Source: Curtobacterium sp. 9128
Lineage (GTDB): Bacteria; Actinomycetota; Actinomycetes; Actinomycetales; Microbacteriaceae
Direction: 5' to 3'
NCBI RefSeq assembly: GCF_900086645.1
Contig: NZ_LT576451.1
Location: 1,674,001-1,738,000 of the forward strand
DNA length: 64,000 bases
Shown: positions 19,470 through 28,875 of the stretch, piece after piece
Layout: each line of letters opens with the position of its first letter
Position numbering within the stretch: position 1 is the stretch's first letter
Position numbers and translations under genes: made by a program
The notes under the pieces: generated by a model
Told to the model about the DNA's origin: nothing
The model's input: only the letters and a program-made list of their open reading frames with translations
Databases searched by the model: none

Positions 19470-20894
19470 CACCCGGACGGGAGGCTCGGCTCGGCTCGCA
19501 GACGCCGCCGGGCTCTCGGCCGGGGTCACCTCGGACATCCGTGGTCGGGTCGTCTCGTCGGCCTGCGTCCGCTGGGAGCGCGGTGCCCCGACGACCGTCG
19601 GCTCCGGCGGACGGACAGCACGCAGCACACGACGCGCGGCGCGTTTCGCGCTCCTGATCGGTGCACCGACGACGAGCGCCGCCGTGCCGATCGCCGACCG
19701 GTCCGCGCTGCCGAGGGCGTTCTTCCGCTCCCAGGCCCGGCGGAGCGCCCCACCACGACTGCGTCGGGCACTCGGCCGGTCCGGCAGGGTGCCGGCGTCC
19801 CGGCGCTGCATCAACGCCTCGGCCCGGATCGCCCAGTCGTCGTCCGTCGCCGGGTGGAAGTAGTTGTCCGTCATCCACGCCGGACGGACCGTGCCGAACC
19901 GACCGTCGACGAGGTCGCCCGCGTCACCCTCGAGGCCGCTGTCGACGAACACCTCGTTGATCAACGGGCGGGAGACACCGAAGTCGGTCAGGGTCAGCGC
20001 CGGGATGCCCCGTGCGGCCGCCTCGAGCACGGCGGTGGAGCTGATCGTCACGAGCGCCACGGACCGGTCGAGGTGCGCGGCCATCGCACCGGTCTCGACC
20101 ACCAGGTTCGTCGGGGTGTCCGGTGGCAGCAGGTCCGCGTACGGGAAGGCCTCGCGGTGCGTCTGCTGTTCGCCCGCGACCGCACGGGTCTTCACCACGA
20201 CGCGCCACCCCGGGTGCCGGCGGGCGGTCTCCGCGAGCCACTCGGCGACCTGCGCCCGTTCGTCTCGGGTGGCGGGGACGCTCGGCTGTGCGGCGAACAC
20301 GACGGAGTCCGGTGCCACAGTCCGACGCGCGACGACGCCGGGGCGGGCGAAGGGCAGGGTGGCCAGGGCGAAGTGCGGCTCGACACCGTTCTCCGTCGCG
20401 AGGGCGTCGTACTCGCGGACCTCGCGATGGCTGTGCAGCACGAACAGGTCGGCGCGGGCTCGGGAGAACACACCCTTCCACTTCGCGGGGAAGGAGATGC
20501 CCGGGAGCCCGGTCAACAGGACGGGGCGCCGGGGGACCGTGCGGTGGACCTCGTCGACGAGGAGTTCCGCGACCGGGCCGATCACCGAGACCAGGACCGC
20601 GTCGGGCTCGGAAAGCCGGACGTGGTCGACGACGGCGTCGACCTCGAGGGGTGCCGGGGGAGCCGATGCCAGGTGGGCCAACCGGCCGTCCAGGCCTCGG
20701 AACGCCGAACGGAGCTGTGCCGGGCTCGCGGTCCGCGGGGTGTCCACCACGAGGAGCTCGAGCGACCAGTTCTCGGGAGCCGCCGCGAGCAGGTGACTGC
20801 CCCACTTCGCGAACGAGTCGGTGTCCACGATCCCGACCACGTGCCTCCCGGCCGTGTCTCCTGACCGGCGCACGACGCTCGACGCTGGGGTCAC
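19410..20894 (-). CDS. Putative glycosyltransferase, DUF6716-like
   Basis: The start is the GTG at 20894, overlapping the neuB stop (GTGA). The 494-residue protein has a GT-B-like layout: N-terminal HVVGIVDTDSFAKWGSHLL, then LVSVIGPVAELLVDEVH, and a C-terminal half with VVFAAQPSVPAT and GAMAAHLDRSVALVTISSTAVLEAAARGIPALT, which resembles nucleotide-sugar binding. DUF6716 proteins sit beside sugar-acid synthesis genes in actinobacteria (from memory). The last 90 or so residues are disordered and include a repeat copy (19474-19488). It may transfer a nonulosonic acid to the envelope. Confidence 0.6.
   Translation of the reverse strand: MTPASSVVRRSGDTAGRHVVGIVDTDSFAKWGSHLLAAAPENWSLELLVVDTPRTASPAQLRSAFRGLDGRLAHLASAPPAPLEVDAVVDHVRLSEPDAVLVSVIGPVAELLVDEVHRTVPRRPVLLTGLPGISFPAKWKGVFSRARADLFVLHSHREVREYDALATENGVEPHFALATLPFARPGVVARRTVAPDSVVFAAQPSVPATRDERAQVAEWLAETARRHPGWRVVVKTRAVAGEQQTHREAFPYADLLPPDTPTNLVVETGAMAAHLDRSVALVTISSTAVLEAAARGIPALTLTDFGVSRPLINEVFVDSGLEGDAGDLVDGRFGTVRPAWMTDNYFHPATDDDWAIRAEALMQRRDAGTLPDRPSARRSRGGALRRAWERKNALGSADRSAIGTAALVVGAPIRSAKRAARRVLRAVRPPEPTVVGAPRSQRTQADETTRPRMSEVTPAESPAASASRAEPPVRVSGDRLGDRDQQLVPGGDPG
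19474..19488. repeat. GGAGGC-family short repeat in a glycosyltransferase tail
   Basis: CGGACGGGAGGCTCG lies just past the thioredoxin-like gene stop and inside the disordered tail of the opposite-strand DUF6716-like gene. It is identical to the copies at 14246 and 52929 after reverse complementing. Confidence 0.55.
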
Positions 20895-21763
20895 GCGTCC
20901 ACGCGGCGGAGCTTCGCGAGCGGGGCGAGCTCGCCGGGCATGACCCGCTTGACGCCGTCGCCGAGGGCGGTCTCGATGATGCGGACGTCGCGCGCGAGGG
21001 TCTGCAGGCCGTGCGGCTCGAGCGACGCGGCGTGGTCGGAGCCCCACATCGTGCGGTCGAGCGTGATGTGGCGCTCGACGGCGGTGGCGCCCAGGGCAAC
21101 GGCCGCGATCGAGATCTGCAGGCCGGGCTCGTGTCCTGAGTACCCCACCGGGACACCGATGTAGCGCTGTGCGAGGGTGTCGATCATGCGGAGGTTCGCC
21201 TCCTCGGCGGGCAGCGGGTACGTCGAGGTCGCGTGCATGAGGACGAGCCGTTCGGTCCCGAGCGCCTCGACCGCGCGGTCGATCTGTTCCAGCGTCGACA
21301 TCCCGGTCGACAGGATCACGGGCTTGCCGGTCGCTGCCACCGCGGCGAGCAGGCCGAGGTCGGTGACCGACGCGGAGGCGATCTTGTACGCCACGACGCC
21401 CAGGTCCTCGAGGAAGTCCACGCTCGGCTCGTCCCACGGCGACGCGAACCAGTCGAGCCCGCGCATCGTCGCGTGGTCACCGATCTCGATGTACTGGTCG
21501 CGGTCGAACTCGACGCGGTAGCGGTACTCGAGGTAGGTCATCTCGCCCCACGGGGTGCTCCGCGGGGTGTGCTTCATGTGCTCGGGCGTGGAGATCTCCG
21601 GGGTCCGCTTCTGGAACTTCACGGCCTGCAGCCCCGCGTCGGCGGCGACGTCGACGAGCCGCTTCGCGATGTCCACGTCGCCGTTGTGGTTCAGGCCGAT
21701 CTCGCCGATCAGGTAGGCGGGGTGGCCGGCGCCGATGGTCGAGGTGCCGATGCTGACGGTCAT
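20891..21763 (-). CDS. neuB: N-acetylneuraminate synthase-like (NeuB family), no SAF domain
   Basis: The 290-residue TIM barrel condenses phosphoenolpyruvate with an N-acetylmannosamine-like or mannose-derived sugar. Family motifs: AYLIGEIGLNHNGD, QAVKFQKRTPE, YKIASASVTDLGLL, ILSTGMSTLEQI, STYPLPAEEANLR and GYSGHEPG. The usual C-terminal antifreeze (SAF) domain is missing: it ends soon after the barrel, against about 340-350 residues in classical NeuB. The start overlaps the neuA stop (ATGA). The exact nine-carbon sugar cannot be told. Confidence 0.85.
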   Translation of the reverse strand: MTVSIGTSTIGAGHPAYLIGEIGLNHNGDVDIAKRLVDVAADAGLQAVKFQKRTPEISTPEHMKHTPRSTPWGEMTYLEYRYRVEFDRDQYIEIGDHATMRGLDWFASPWDEPSVDFLEDLGVVAYKIASASVTDLGLLAAVAATGKPVILSTGMSTLEQIDRAVEALGTERLVLMHATSTYPLPAEEANLRMIDTLAQRYIGVPVGYSGHEPGLQISIAAVALGATAVERHITLDRTMWGSDHAASLEPHGLQTLARDVRIIETALGDGVKRVMPGELAPLAKLRRVDA

Positions 21764-22572
21764 GGTGCTCCGTTCGAGGTGGTGGCGGTGTGCCCTCCGC
21801 GTGCGGTGCTGGCGTCGCGCGCGGTGCGGTCGAGCCGGGGTGCGAGGGCGTCAGCGAGCGTGAGGTCCGTCTCGTCGTCGATGTCGACCGCGCCTGCCGG
21901 GTCGACCGGCACGACCTCGACCCGCCCGAAGAACCGGTGCTGGTGCTGCCGGAACCCCTCGACGCGCATCGCGTAGAGGGCGCCGGTTTCGCGGTACTCG
22001 GGTGCCCGGTCCTGGCGGCGCGGGCGCGTCGCGGCGTCGTGGTTCACCGCGACCGCATGCCCGTCGGGATCGGTGCGCCACAGGAACGCGTGCGACGGCG
22101 TCGCGGCGAACACCGAGTCCGCTTCGTCGTCCAGGATCCGTTCGACGGCGGCGTCGAGATCGGCCGGGTCGATGAACGGTGACGTCGCCTGGACGAAGAG
22201 CAGGACCTCGGGGGTGTCGCCGACGGCCGCGATCTCGTCGAGTGCGTGCAGCAGCGCGGACTCGGAGCTGGCGCCGTCGTCGGCGAGGGCGGCGGGGCGT
22301 CGGACGATGCGTGCACCGGCCGCCACGGCCTCGGCAGCGATCGCGTCCCCGTCCGTGGAGACCACCACGGCGTCCACCAGTCGTGCTCGCAAGGCGGACT
22401 CGACGGCGCGACGGACGAGGGAGCGGCCGGCGACCGGGCGGAGGTTCTTCCCCGGGATGCCCTTCGACCCCGCGCGCGCAGGGATGACCGCGACGACGCG
22501 CATGCTGCTGGCGCGCGTGCCGCCTGCGCGCTCGGTGCTGGCGCGCGTGCAGGCTGCGTGCTCGGTGCTCAT
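21760..22572 (-). CDS. neuA: CMP-sialic-acid-type cytidylyltransferase
   Basis: The core begins MRVVAVIPARAGSKGIPGKN at 22503, with VVVSTDGDAIAAEA, LLFVQATSPFIDPADLD and YRETGALYAM as in NeuA/KdsB-type enzymes activating acidic sugars with CTP. The annotated ATG at 22572 adds 23 residues made of two near-identical 10-residue units (TEHAACTRAS, TERAGGTRAS) from a tandem DNA duplication. The true start may be 22503. First gene of neuA-neuB-DUF6716. No NeuC-type epimerase is seen, which leaves room for Kdn rather than Neu5Ac. Confidence 0.85.
   Translation of the reverse strand: MSTEHAACTRASTERAGGTRASSMRVVAVIPARAGSKGIPGKNLRPVAGRSLVRRAVESALRARLVDAVVVSTDGDAIAAEAVAAGARIVRRPAALADDGASSESALLHALDEIAAVGDTPEVLLFVQATSPFIDPADLDAAVERILDDEADSVFAATPSHAFLWRTDPDGHAVAVNHDAATRPRRQDRAPEYRETGALYAMRVEGFRQHQHRFFGRVEVVPVDPAGAVDIDDETDLTLADALAPRLDRTARDASTARGGHTATTSNGAP
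22507..22566. repeat. 30-bp tandem duplication at the neuA start
   Basis: Two 30-base units (22507-22536 and 22537-22566), each starting GCTGGCGCGCGTGC and ending CTCGGT, differ at three positions. They encode the N-terminal extension of NeuA or form its leader. Confidence 0.75.
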
Positions 22573-22655
22573 GTCGGCACGCTAGGGAGGCGGTGTTGCC
22601 GGGAGGCGAACGGCGGGGGAGCGTCCGGGGAACGGCGGATTGCTAGGGTCGACGG

Positions 22656-23216
22656 GTGCTCGGAGCCGATGACGTCCTCGATCCGCCGCCACGTCGAGTC
22701 CTCGTCGCCGGGGTGACCGGCGTCGGCAAGACGACAACAGCCGGTCGGATCAGCCGCCGGCTCGGAGTTCCGCACACCGAGATCGACGCCCTCTTCCACG
22801 GACCCGGCTGGGTGCCGCGTCCGACCTTCGAGGCGGACGTCGAGGCGTTCACTGCCGAACCCGCCTGGGTCACCGAGTGGCAGTACCACCAGGTGCGACC
22901 CCTCCTCGTCGAGCGTGCCGACACCCTGGTCTGGCTCGACCTGCCCGTCCTCGTCGCGCTCTGGCGGCTCGTGCGTCGGACGATTCGTCGACGGACCCGG
23001 CGGATCGAGCTCTGGAACGGCAACGTCGAGCCGCCGCTGTGGACCGTGCTGGTGAACCGGGACCACATCATCCGGTGGGGGCTCCGGACCCGCAGGAAGA
23101 TGCAGGCCCAGGTCCCACCACTCGAGGAGACGGCACCCCATCTTCGCATCGTCCGACTCCGGTCGCAGGCCGAGGTCGACGCGTGGGTCCACCGGCTGCC
23201 CCGACCCTCGGAATAG
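22656..23216 (+). CDS. AAA/adenylate-kinase-like ATPase (FlaR-type)
   Basis: The 186-residue P-loop protein has Walker A VAGVTGVGKTTTAGR (about residue 18), HTEIDALFHGPGWVPRPTFEADV and VWLDLPVLVALWRLVRRTIRRR, the pattern of the so-called topology modulation or adenylate-kinase-like family. Function unproven. The start is the GTG at 22656, exactly 6 bases after TAGGGT, so a leaderless transcript is likely. tRNA-Arg follows on the same strand. Confidence 0.75.
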   Translation: MLGADDVLDPPPRRVLVAGVTGVGKTTTAGRISRRLGVPHTEIDALFHGPGWVPRPTFEADVEAFTAEPAWVTEWQYHQVRPLLVERADTLVWLDLPVLVALWRLVRRTIRRRTRRIELWNGNVEPPLWTVLVNRDHIIRWGLRTRRKMQAQVPPLEETAPHLRIVRLRSQAEVDAWVHRLPRPSE

Positions 23217-23230
23217 AATCGGAGTCGTCC

Positions 23231-23303
23231 GCCTCCGTAGCTCAGTGGATAGAGCAGGTGGTTTCTACCCACCGTGCCGCGGGTTCGATTCCTGCCGGGG
23301 GCA
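23231..23303 (+). tRNA. tRNA-Arg (TCT)
   Basis: Acceptor GCCTCCG pairs with CGGGGGC. D-arm GCTC...GAGC, anticodon stem GGTGG/CCACC with loop TTTCTAC (anticodon TCT), and T-arm GCGGG TTCGATT CCTGC complete the cloverleaf. CCA is not encoded. Confidence 0.95.
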
Positions 23304-23310
23304 CCGACGA

Positions 23311-23344
23311 CGAAGGCCGCCATCCGTTCGGATGGCGGCCTTCG
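23311..23344. terminator. Hairpin between tRNA-Arg and a convergent gene
   Basis: CGAAGGCCGCCATCCG (23311-23326) and its exact complement (23329-23344) form a 16-base stem. It can serve both the tRNA on the plus strand and the membrane-protein gene on the minus strand. Confidence 0.8.
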
Positions 23345-23365
23345 TGTGGTGGGGGGCGGTGACGG

Positions 23366-24598
23366 CTACTCGTCGTCCTCGGCGCGGCGACGCAGCTCGT
23401 TGGCGCTGATCGGCTGCGTGTACGGCGCCTCCGACGTCTCGTCGGCGTCCGCGGGTTCGACCGGGGCGTCGGCGATCCGGGTGGGGATCGACGTCGTGTT
23501 CGTGGGGCCCGCGGCATCGACGGGGCCGTCGGTGAGGGTGCCGGCGTCCCGCTGCGTGTCCGTCTCGCGGGGCGAGGACTGCGGCCGGGGCGACGACACC
23601 GGCTGCTCGTCGACGACGTCGGCGTTGTCCGCGTCGACATCGCTCGAACCGCGCGACGGGGATGCGGACGTGCCAGGAGCCCCGGGCGTACCGGGGGTCC
23701 CGAGGGCGGGACGGATCGGCGTCGGCGCCGGCTGGTCGTCACCGTACGGGCGGGTGAGTCCGTCGCCGAACGAGCGGGTCGCGCCGTCCGTGATCGGCGT
23801 CGTGGCGTTCGGGTCGGTGCCGCGCGTCGCGGTGTACCCGGCGACGGCGTCCGCGGACGCGGCGGTGCCCGGCGTCCCGGCGGCTGCGATGCCTGCGCCG
23901 GTCCCCGCGGCGGTGGAGCCGGCCGCGGTGGCGGACGCGGGCTGCGCGGCGGGCGTGGTGGGGCCTCCCGTCCGCTGCGGCGCAGGCCGCAGGGAGGTGG
24001 TCGTCGGCGTCGGGGCCGGCGTCGGTTCCGGCGCGCGCTTGCCACTCGCCTGGTCGGCGCTCCAGTCCTGCTGACGCTTGATCAGGTCGGCGTCGGGATC
24101 GGGTGACTCGAACTTCCAGCGCTCGAGGTCGTACTTGAAGAGCTTGCGTGCCTTGCCGGGCCGGGACTGCCACTCGAGCAGCCGGTCGCGGAACTCGGCG
24201 AGGGACTGCTCCGCCTGGAAGCTGAACGTCGAGGAGTTCTTCTTGATGTCGGCGATCTCGTGCTGCGCCCAGTTCGCCGCGAGCGGCGCACCGTTGATCG
24301 GCAGCAGGCGGAGACGGATGTCGGCGTCCTCGGCGAGGTGGTCCGCGTACCCGCGCTCCTCGTGGCCGAGCGAGCCCCACGAGGCGGCCTTGCGGGCCGC
24401 CGAGATGATGGCGGCGACGGCGGCGTTCTTGGCTTCCCGCTCCTGCAGGCTCACCACGCGCTTGGTCGCACCGCGTCCGATGAGGGCCGCGACGACACCG
24501 GCGACGACGATCGCCACGAAGGGGATCAGCGCTCCGGAGATCACGCGCCACCCCGTGTCCGACGAGGTCCAGTCGAGAAGGTCGTTCCACCAGTCCAT
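23366..24598 (-). CDS. Single-pass membrane protein with long disordered tail
   Basis: The 410-residue protein has one N-terminal membrane helix (VISGALIPFVAIVVAGVVAALI, about residues 18-40) and a helical cytoplasmic part to about residue 165 (EREAKNAAVAAIISAARKAASW, SLAEFRDRLLEWQ). The remaining 240 residues are rich in Pro, Ala, Thr, Gly and Asp. I do not recognise the family. The ATG at 24598 is exactly 6 bases after TATGGT, so a leaderless mRNA is likely. Upstream, 24673-24685 holds a small palindrome (TTCCAATGTGGAA). Confidence 0.7.
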   Translation of the reverse strand: MDWWNDLLDWTSSDTGWRVISGALIPFVAIVVAGVVAALIGRGATKRVVSLQEREAKNAAVAAIISAARKAASWGSLGHEERGYADHLAEDADIRLRLLPINGAPLAANWAQHEIADIKKNSSTFSFQAEQSLAEFRDRLLEWQSRPGKARKLFKYDLERWKFESPDPDADLIKRQQDWSADQASGKRAPEPTPAPTPTTTSLRPAPQRTGGPTTPAAQPASATAAGSTAAGTGAGIAAAGTPGTAASADAVAGYTATRGTDPNATTPITDGATRSFGDGLTRPYGDDQPAPTPIRPALGTPGTPGAPGTSASPSRGSSDVDADNADVVDEQPVSSPRPQSSPRETDTQRDAGTLTDGPVDAAGPTNTTSIPTRIADAPVEPADADETSEAPYTQPISANELRRRAEDDE

Positions 24599-24718
24599 GC
24601 GCGCACCATACCCACGAGTCGGTCGGTTCCAGGGGAGATCAGGCGGCGTTCCGCGCATCCGGTCCGACGTGATTCCAATGTGGAACATCATCGGATCGAA
24701 CCGCTCCACGCACCGAGG

Positions 24719-24985
24719 TCACCAGCGCAGGCAGTCCACCGCGTCGTCGACGGACCAGACGTTCGGCAGTTCGACGAACCGGCGCTCGGCGGCGATGTAC
24801 CGCCGCGCTCGGTAGGCGGTGTCGCCTGCCACGTCGACCCGATCGACGTACCCGACGATCTCGCCGTTGGAACGGGTCACGCGGGAGAGGTCGTCGCGGA
24901 CGTCGAGGACGCGGAGGTCACCGCGGGAGCGTGCCACGGGGTGCGCGGTCCGGATGCGCAGCTGGGGCTCGGTGGTCGTCTGCAT
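24719..24985 (-). CDS. Small protein of unknown function
   Basis: The 88-residue basic protein has no membrane segment. LRVLDVRDDLSRVTRSNGEIVGYVDRV, then YRARRYIAAERRFVELPNVWSVDDAVDCLRW, suggests a compact alpha/beta domain. A strong ribosome site (AGGAGG) lies 8 bases before the ATG at 24985. I do not recognise a family. Confidence 0.65.
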   Translation of the reverse strand: MQTTTEPQLRIRTAHPVARSRGDLRVLDVRDDLSRVTRSNGEIVGYVDRVDVAGDTAYRARRYIAAERRFVELPNVWSVDDAVDCLRW

Positions 24986-25151
24986 CGAGGTGCCTCCTGT
25001 TCCTGGTCGGTGTGCTGCTGACGCTACGGCGCACCTCCGACACGCCGGGGCCTGGCGGTGCACCCGGGGGACAGTGCGGGCCGGCTGCGCGTTGTGGAGG
25101 ACGCACCAGGGGCTCGGAGTTCCTCGGAGGCCGGGGAGGTACGGTGTGCCC

Positions 25152-25679
25152 ATGACCACGTTCGTGCTCGCAGGTGGATGTTTCTGGTGTCTCGACGCCG
25201 TGTACCGCACGCTCCAGGGTGTGCAGGACGTGGTGTCCGGCTACATCGGTGGGACCACGGAGAACCCGTCGTACGAGGCGGTGTGCACCGGTGCCACCGG
25301 TCACGCCGAGGCCGTCGCCGTCACCTTCGACGAGGCGGTGATCCCGGCCGACGTCATCCTCGACGTGTTCTTCACGCTGCACGACCCGCGGCAGCTCAAC
25401 CGTCAGGGCGCCGACGTCGGCACGCAGTACCGCTCGGCGATGTTCCCCGCCGACGACGAGCAGCGTGCGCTGTTCGAGCAGGCGATCGAGCGTGCCTCGG
25501 ACATCTGGGACGGCGGGATCGTCACCACGATCGAGCCGCTCACGACGTTCTTCCCCGCCGAGGAGTACCACCAGGACTTCTTCGCGAAGAACCCCGGTCA
25601 GGGCTACTGCCTCGCAGTCGCGCTGCCGAAGGTGAACAAGGTCCGCAAGGCCTACAGTCAGTACATCCTGGCGTCCTGA
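25152..25679 (+). CDS. msrA: Peptide methionine-S-sulfoxide reductase
   Basis: The 175-residue enzyme reduces S-methionine sulfoxide in proteins. The active-site motif GGCFWC (Cys10) is near the start, with GYIGGTTENPSYEAVCTGATGHAEAV and EEYHQDFF later. The ATG at 25152 is exactly 6 bases after TACGGT, implying a leaderless transcript. An oxidative-damage role in the cytoplasm is standard for the family. Confidence 0.95.
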   Translation: MTTFVLAGGCFWCLDAVYRTLQGVQDVVSGYIGGTTENPSYEAVCTGATGHAEAVAVTFDEAVIPADVILDVFFTLHDPRQLNRQGADVGTQYRSAMFPADDEQRALFEQAIERASDIWDGGIVTTIEPLTTFFPAEEYHQDFFAKNPGQGYCLAVALPKVNKVRKAYSQYILAS

Positions 25680-25722
25680 ACAACAGGACCGGACGTCGGG
25701 GCCACGAGGAGGTGGTCGAACG

Positions 25723-25929
25723 ATGACACAGAACGACGGAACATGGGTCGCAGTCGGTCCGGCAGGAGCGGTGGGCAGCATCCACCGTGCGCCGGACGGG
25801 TTCCGGGTCGAGCTCTACGGACACCGGGAAGGCGGTGGCGGGGTCTACCCGTCGCTCCAGTCGGCGAAGGGTGCGGTCCACGCCGCGCTCGGTCCGCTCG
25901 CGACGCGACCGGAGTTCCACGCGCACTGA
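25723..25929 (+). CDS. Small protein of unknown function downstream of msrA
   Basis: The 68-residue protein has a single beta-rich domain (WVAVGPAGAVGSIHRAPDGFRVELYGHREGGG) with a helical end (SLQSAKGAVHAAL). It has a clear ribosome site (GAGGAGG) 9 bases before the ATG and probably shares the msrA transcript. Family not recognised. Confidence 0.65.
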   Translation: MTQNDGTWVAVGPAGAVGSIHRAPDGFRVELYGHREGGGGVYPSLQSAKGAVHAALGPLATRPEFHAH

Positions 25930-25945
25930 TCCGACGTGGCTGCAC

Positions 25946-25962
25946 CCGGCCAGGAGGCTCGG
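25946..25962. repeat. GGAGGC-family short repeat, degenerate copy
   Basis: CCGGCCAGGAGGCTCGG is a degenerate copy of the dispersed motif in the gap between the small gene and the ssb-like gene. Confidence 0.45.
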
Positions 25963-26007
25963 GGGACTCGTCCTCCACAGTCGCCTGATCGGGTCCACAC
26001 CACACAC

Positions 26008-26045
26008 ATCGAGCCCCGGCCCGCCACGGCGGTCCGGGGCTCGAT
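26008..26045 (+). terminator. Hairpin before the ssb-like gene
   Basis: ATCGAGCCCCGG (26008-26019) and CCGGGGCTCGAT (26034-26045) are perfect 12-base arms, with further pairing inside. It ends the msrA unit and covers an upstream ATG at 26044, which argues that the ssb-like gene starts at 26059 instead. Confidence 0.7.
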
Positions 26046-26058
26046 GACGATCGGTGGC

Positions 26059-26616
26059 ATGAACGACACCATCACCGTCTGCGGCATCGTCGCGACCGAG
26101 CCCCGCCACCTCGTCACCGAGACCGGCATCGCCATCACGAGCATGCGACTGGCATCACCGTCCCGTCGCTGGGACCGCCAGAACTCCACCTGGACCAACG
26201 GCCCCACCAACTGGTTCACCGTGACGGCCTTCCGGTCGCTCGCGGCGAACGTGCACAAGTCCGTCAAGAAGGGCGACCGCATCCTCGTCACCGGACGGGT
26301 GCGGATCAGGACCTGGGAGCGGGACGGCCGCGGCGGCACGTCCGTGGAGATCGACGCGGAAGCGCTGGGGCAGGACCTCGCCTGGGGCATCGGCAACTGG
26401 ATCAAGGTCCCACGCCACGCATCGGAAGCGACCGCGGTGCCCGGCCCTGGACCGAGCGTCAACCCGGACACGGGGGAGGTCCACGGTGCAGAGGACAGCT
26501 CGGGCGACGAAGCCGACGAGACGACTCCGGTCCCGGCAGAAGGGGTGGACGAGGAGCTCCCGGAACCGAGCGCCGCCGCCCGGGCCGCCGACGAAGTCCA
26601 CCGCGAAGCGGCCTGA
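26059..26616 (+). CDS. Single-stranded DNA-binding protein, SSB-like paralogue
   Basis: The 185-residue protein starts with an OB fold: ITVCGIVATEPRHLVTETGIAITSMRLASPSRRWD, then WFTVTAFRSLAANVHKSVKKGDRILVTGRVRIRTW and SVEIDAEALGQDL. The tail after residue 120 is acidic (EDSSGDEADETT). It lacks the DDDIPF-type C-terminal hexapeptide of the main SSB, so this is likely an auxiliary SSB. The start at 26059 is chosen over 26044 because of the hairpin. Confidence 0.85.
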   Translation: MNDTITVCGIVATEPRHLVTETGIAITSMRLASPSRRWDRQNSTWTNGPTNWFTVTAFRSLAANVHKSVKKGDRILVTGRVRIRTWERDGRGGTSVEIDAEALGQDLAWGIGNWIKVPRHASEATAVPGPGPSVNPDTGEVHGAEDSSGDEADETTPVPAEGVDEELPEPSAAARAADEVHREAA

Positions 26617-26668
26617 CGTGCTCGAACCGTCACGCGGAGCCGGACGGGTCACTACACTTGACCGCGAT

Positions 26669-28354
<1,686 letters not shown>

Positions 28355-28361
28355 CCCGCAC

Positions 28362-28844
28362 GTGGCCAGGCTGCACACGCCGGTCCGCATCCGCTGGAGC
28401 GACATCGACGCCTACGGGCACGTGAACAACTCCGCGATGCTCCGGCTGCTCGAAGAAGCCCGTGTGCTCGCGTTCTGGGCGCCGGATCCCGACGAGGTCG
28501 ACGAGTCGGGATCCGCGCCGGAGCCGATCATCGACGGTCGGCCGGGATCGGGCACGATGACGGTCATCGCGGCCCAGCGGCTCGAGTACCTCGCATCGAC
28601 GCCGTACTTCCGACGACCGCTCGACATCCAGCTCTGGATCGGGCACGTCGGCGGTGCGAGCCTCGACATCTCGTACGAGGTCTGGTCGCCGGTCGGCCAC
28701 GAGCCCGCCGAGCTCTACACGCGGGCAACGACGACGCTGGTGATGGTCGACGCGGCCACGAACCGTCCGCGTCGCCTCACGGCCGTCGAGCGTGCGGCGT
28801 GCGAGCCGTACGTCGAACCGCCGGTCGTGTTCTCGAGGCCGTAG
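28362..28844 (+). CDS. Acyl-CoA thioesterase, 4-hydroxybenzoyl-CoA type hotdog
   Basis: The GTG at 28362 lies 7 bases after the ettA stop. The 160-residue hotdog protein has RIRWSDIDAYGHVNNSAMLRLLEEAR with the catalytic Asp (about residue 15), and later YLASTPYFRRPLDIQLWIG and DISYEVWS. It hydrolyses acyl-CoA esters; substrate unknown. It faces a second, TesB-type thioesterase on the opposite strand. Confidence 0.85.
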   Translation: MARLHTPVRIRWSDIDAYGHVNNSAMLRLLEEARVLAFWAPDPDEVDESGSAPEPIIDGRPGSGTMTVIAAQRLEYLASTPYFRRPLDIQLWIGHVGGASLDISYEVWSPVGHEPAELYTRATTTLVMVDAATNRPRRLTAVERAACEPYVEPPVVFSRP

Positions 28845-28875
28845 CCGACCCGGCCCAGCCCCCCCCCGCCGCGTG

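Noticed and set aside
24673-24685. TTCCAATGTGGAA palindrome as an operator
   Set aside because: Arms of only 5 bases, located 75 bases upstream of a gene with its own closer -10 element; too weak to list as a site.
28846-28875. Run of C residues near 28860 as a slippage or regulatory site
   Set aside because: It lies in a short gap between convergent stops and shows no structure beyond homopolymer bias.
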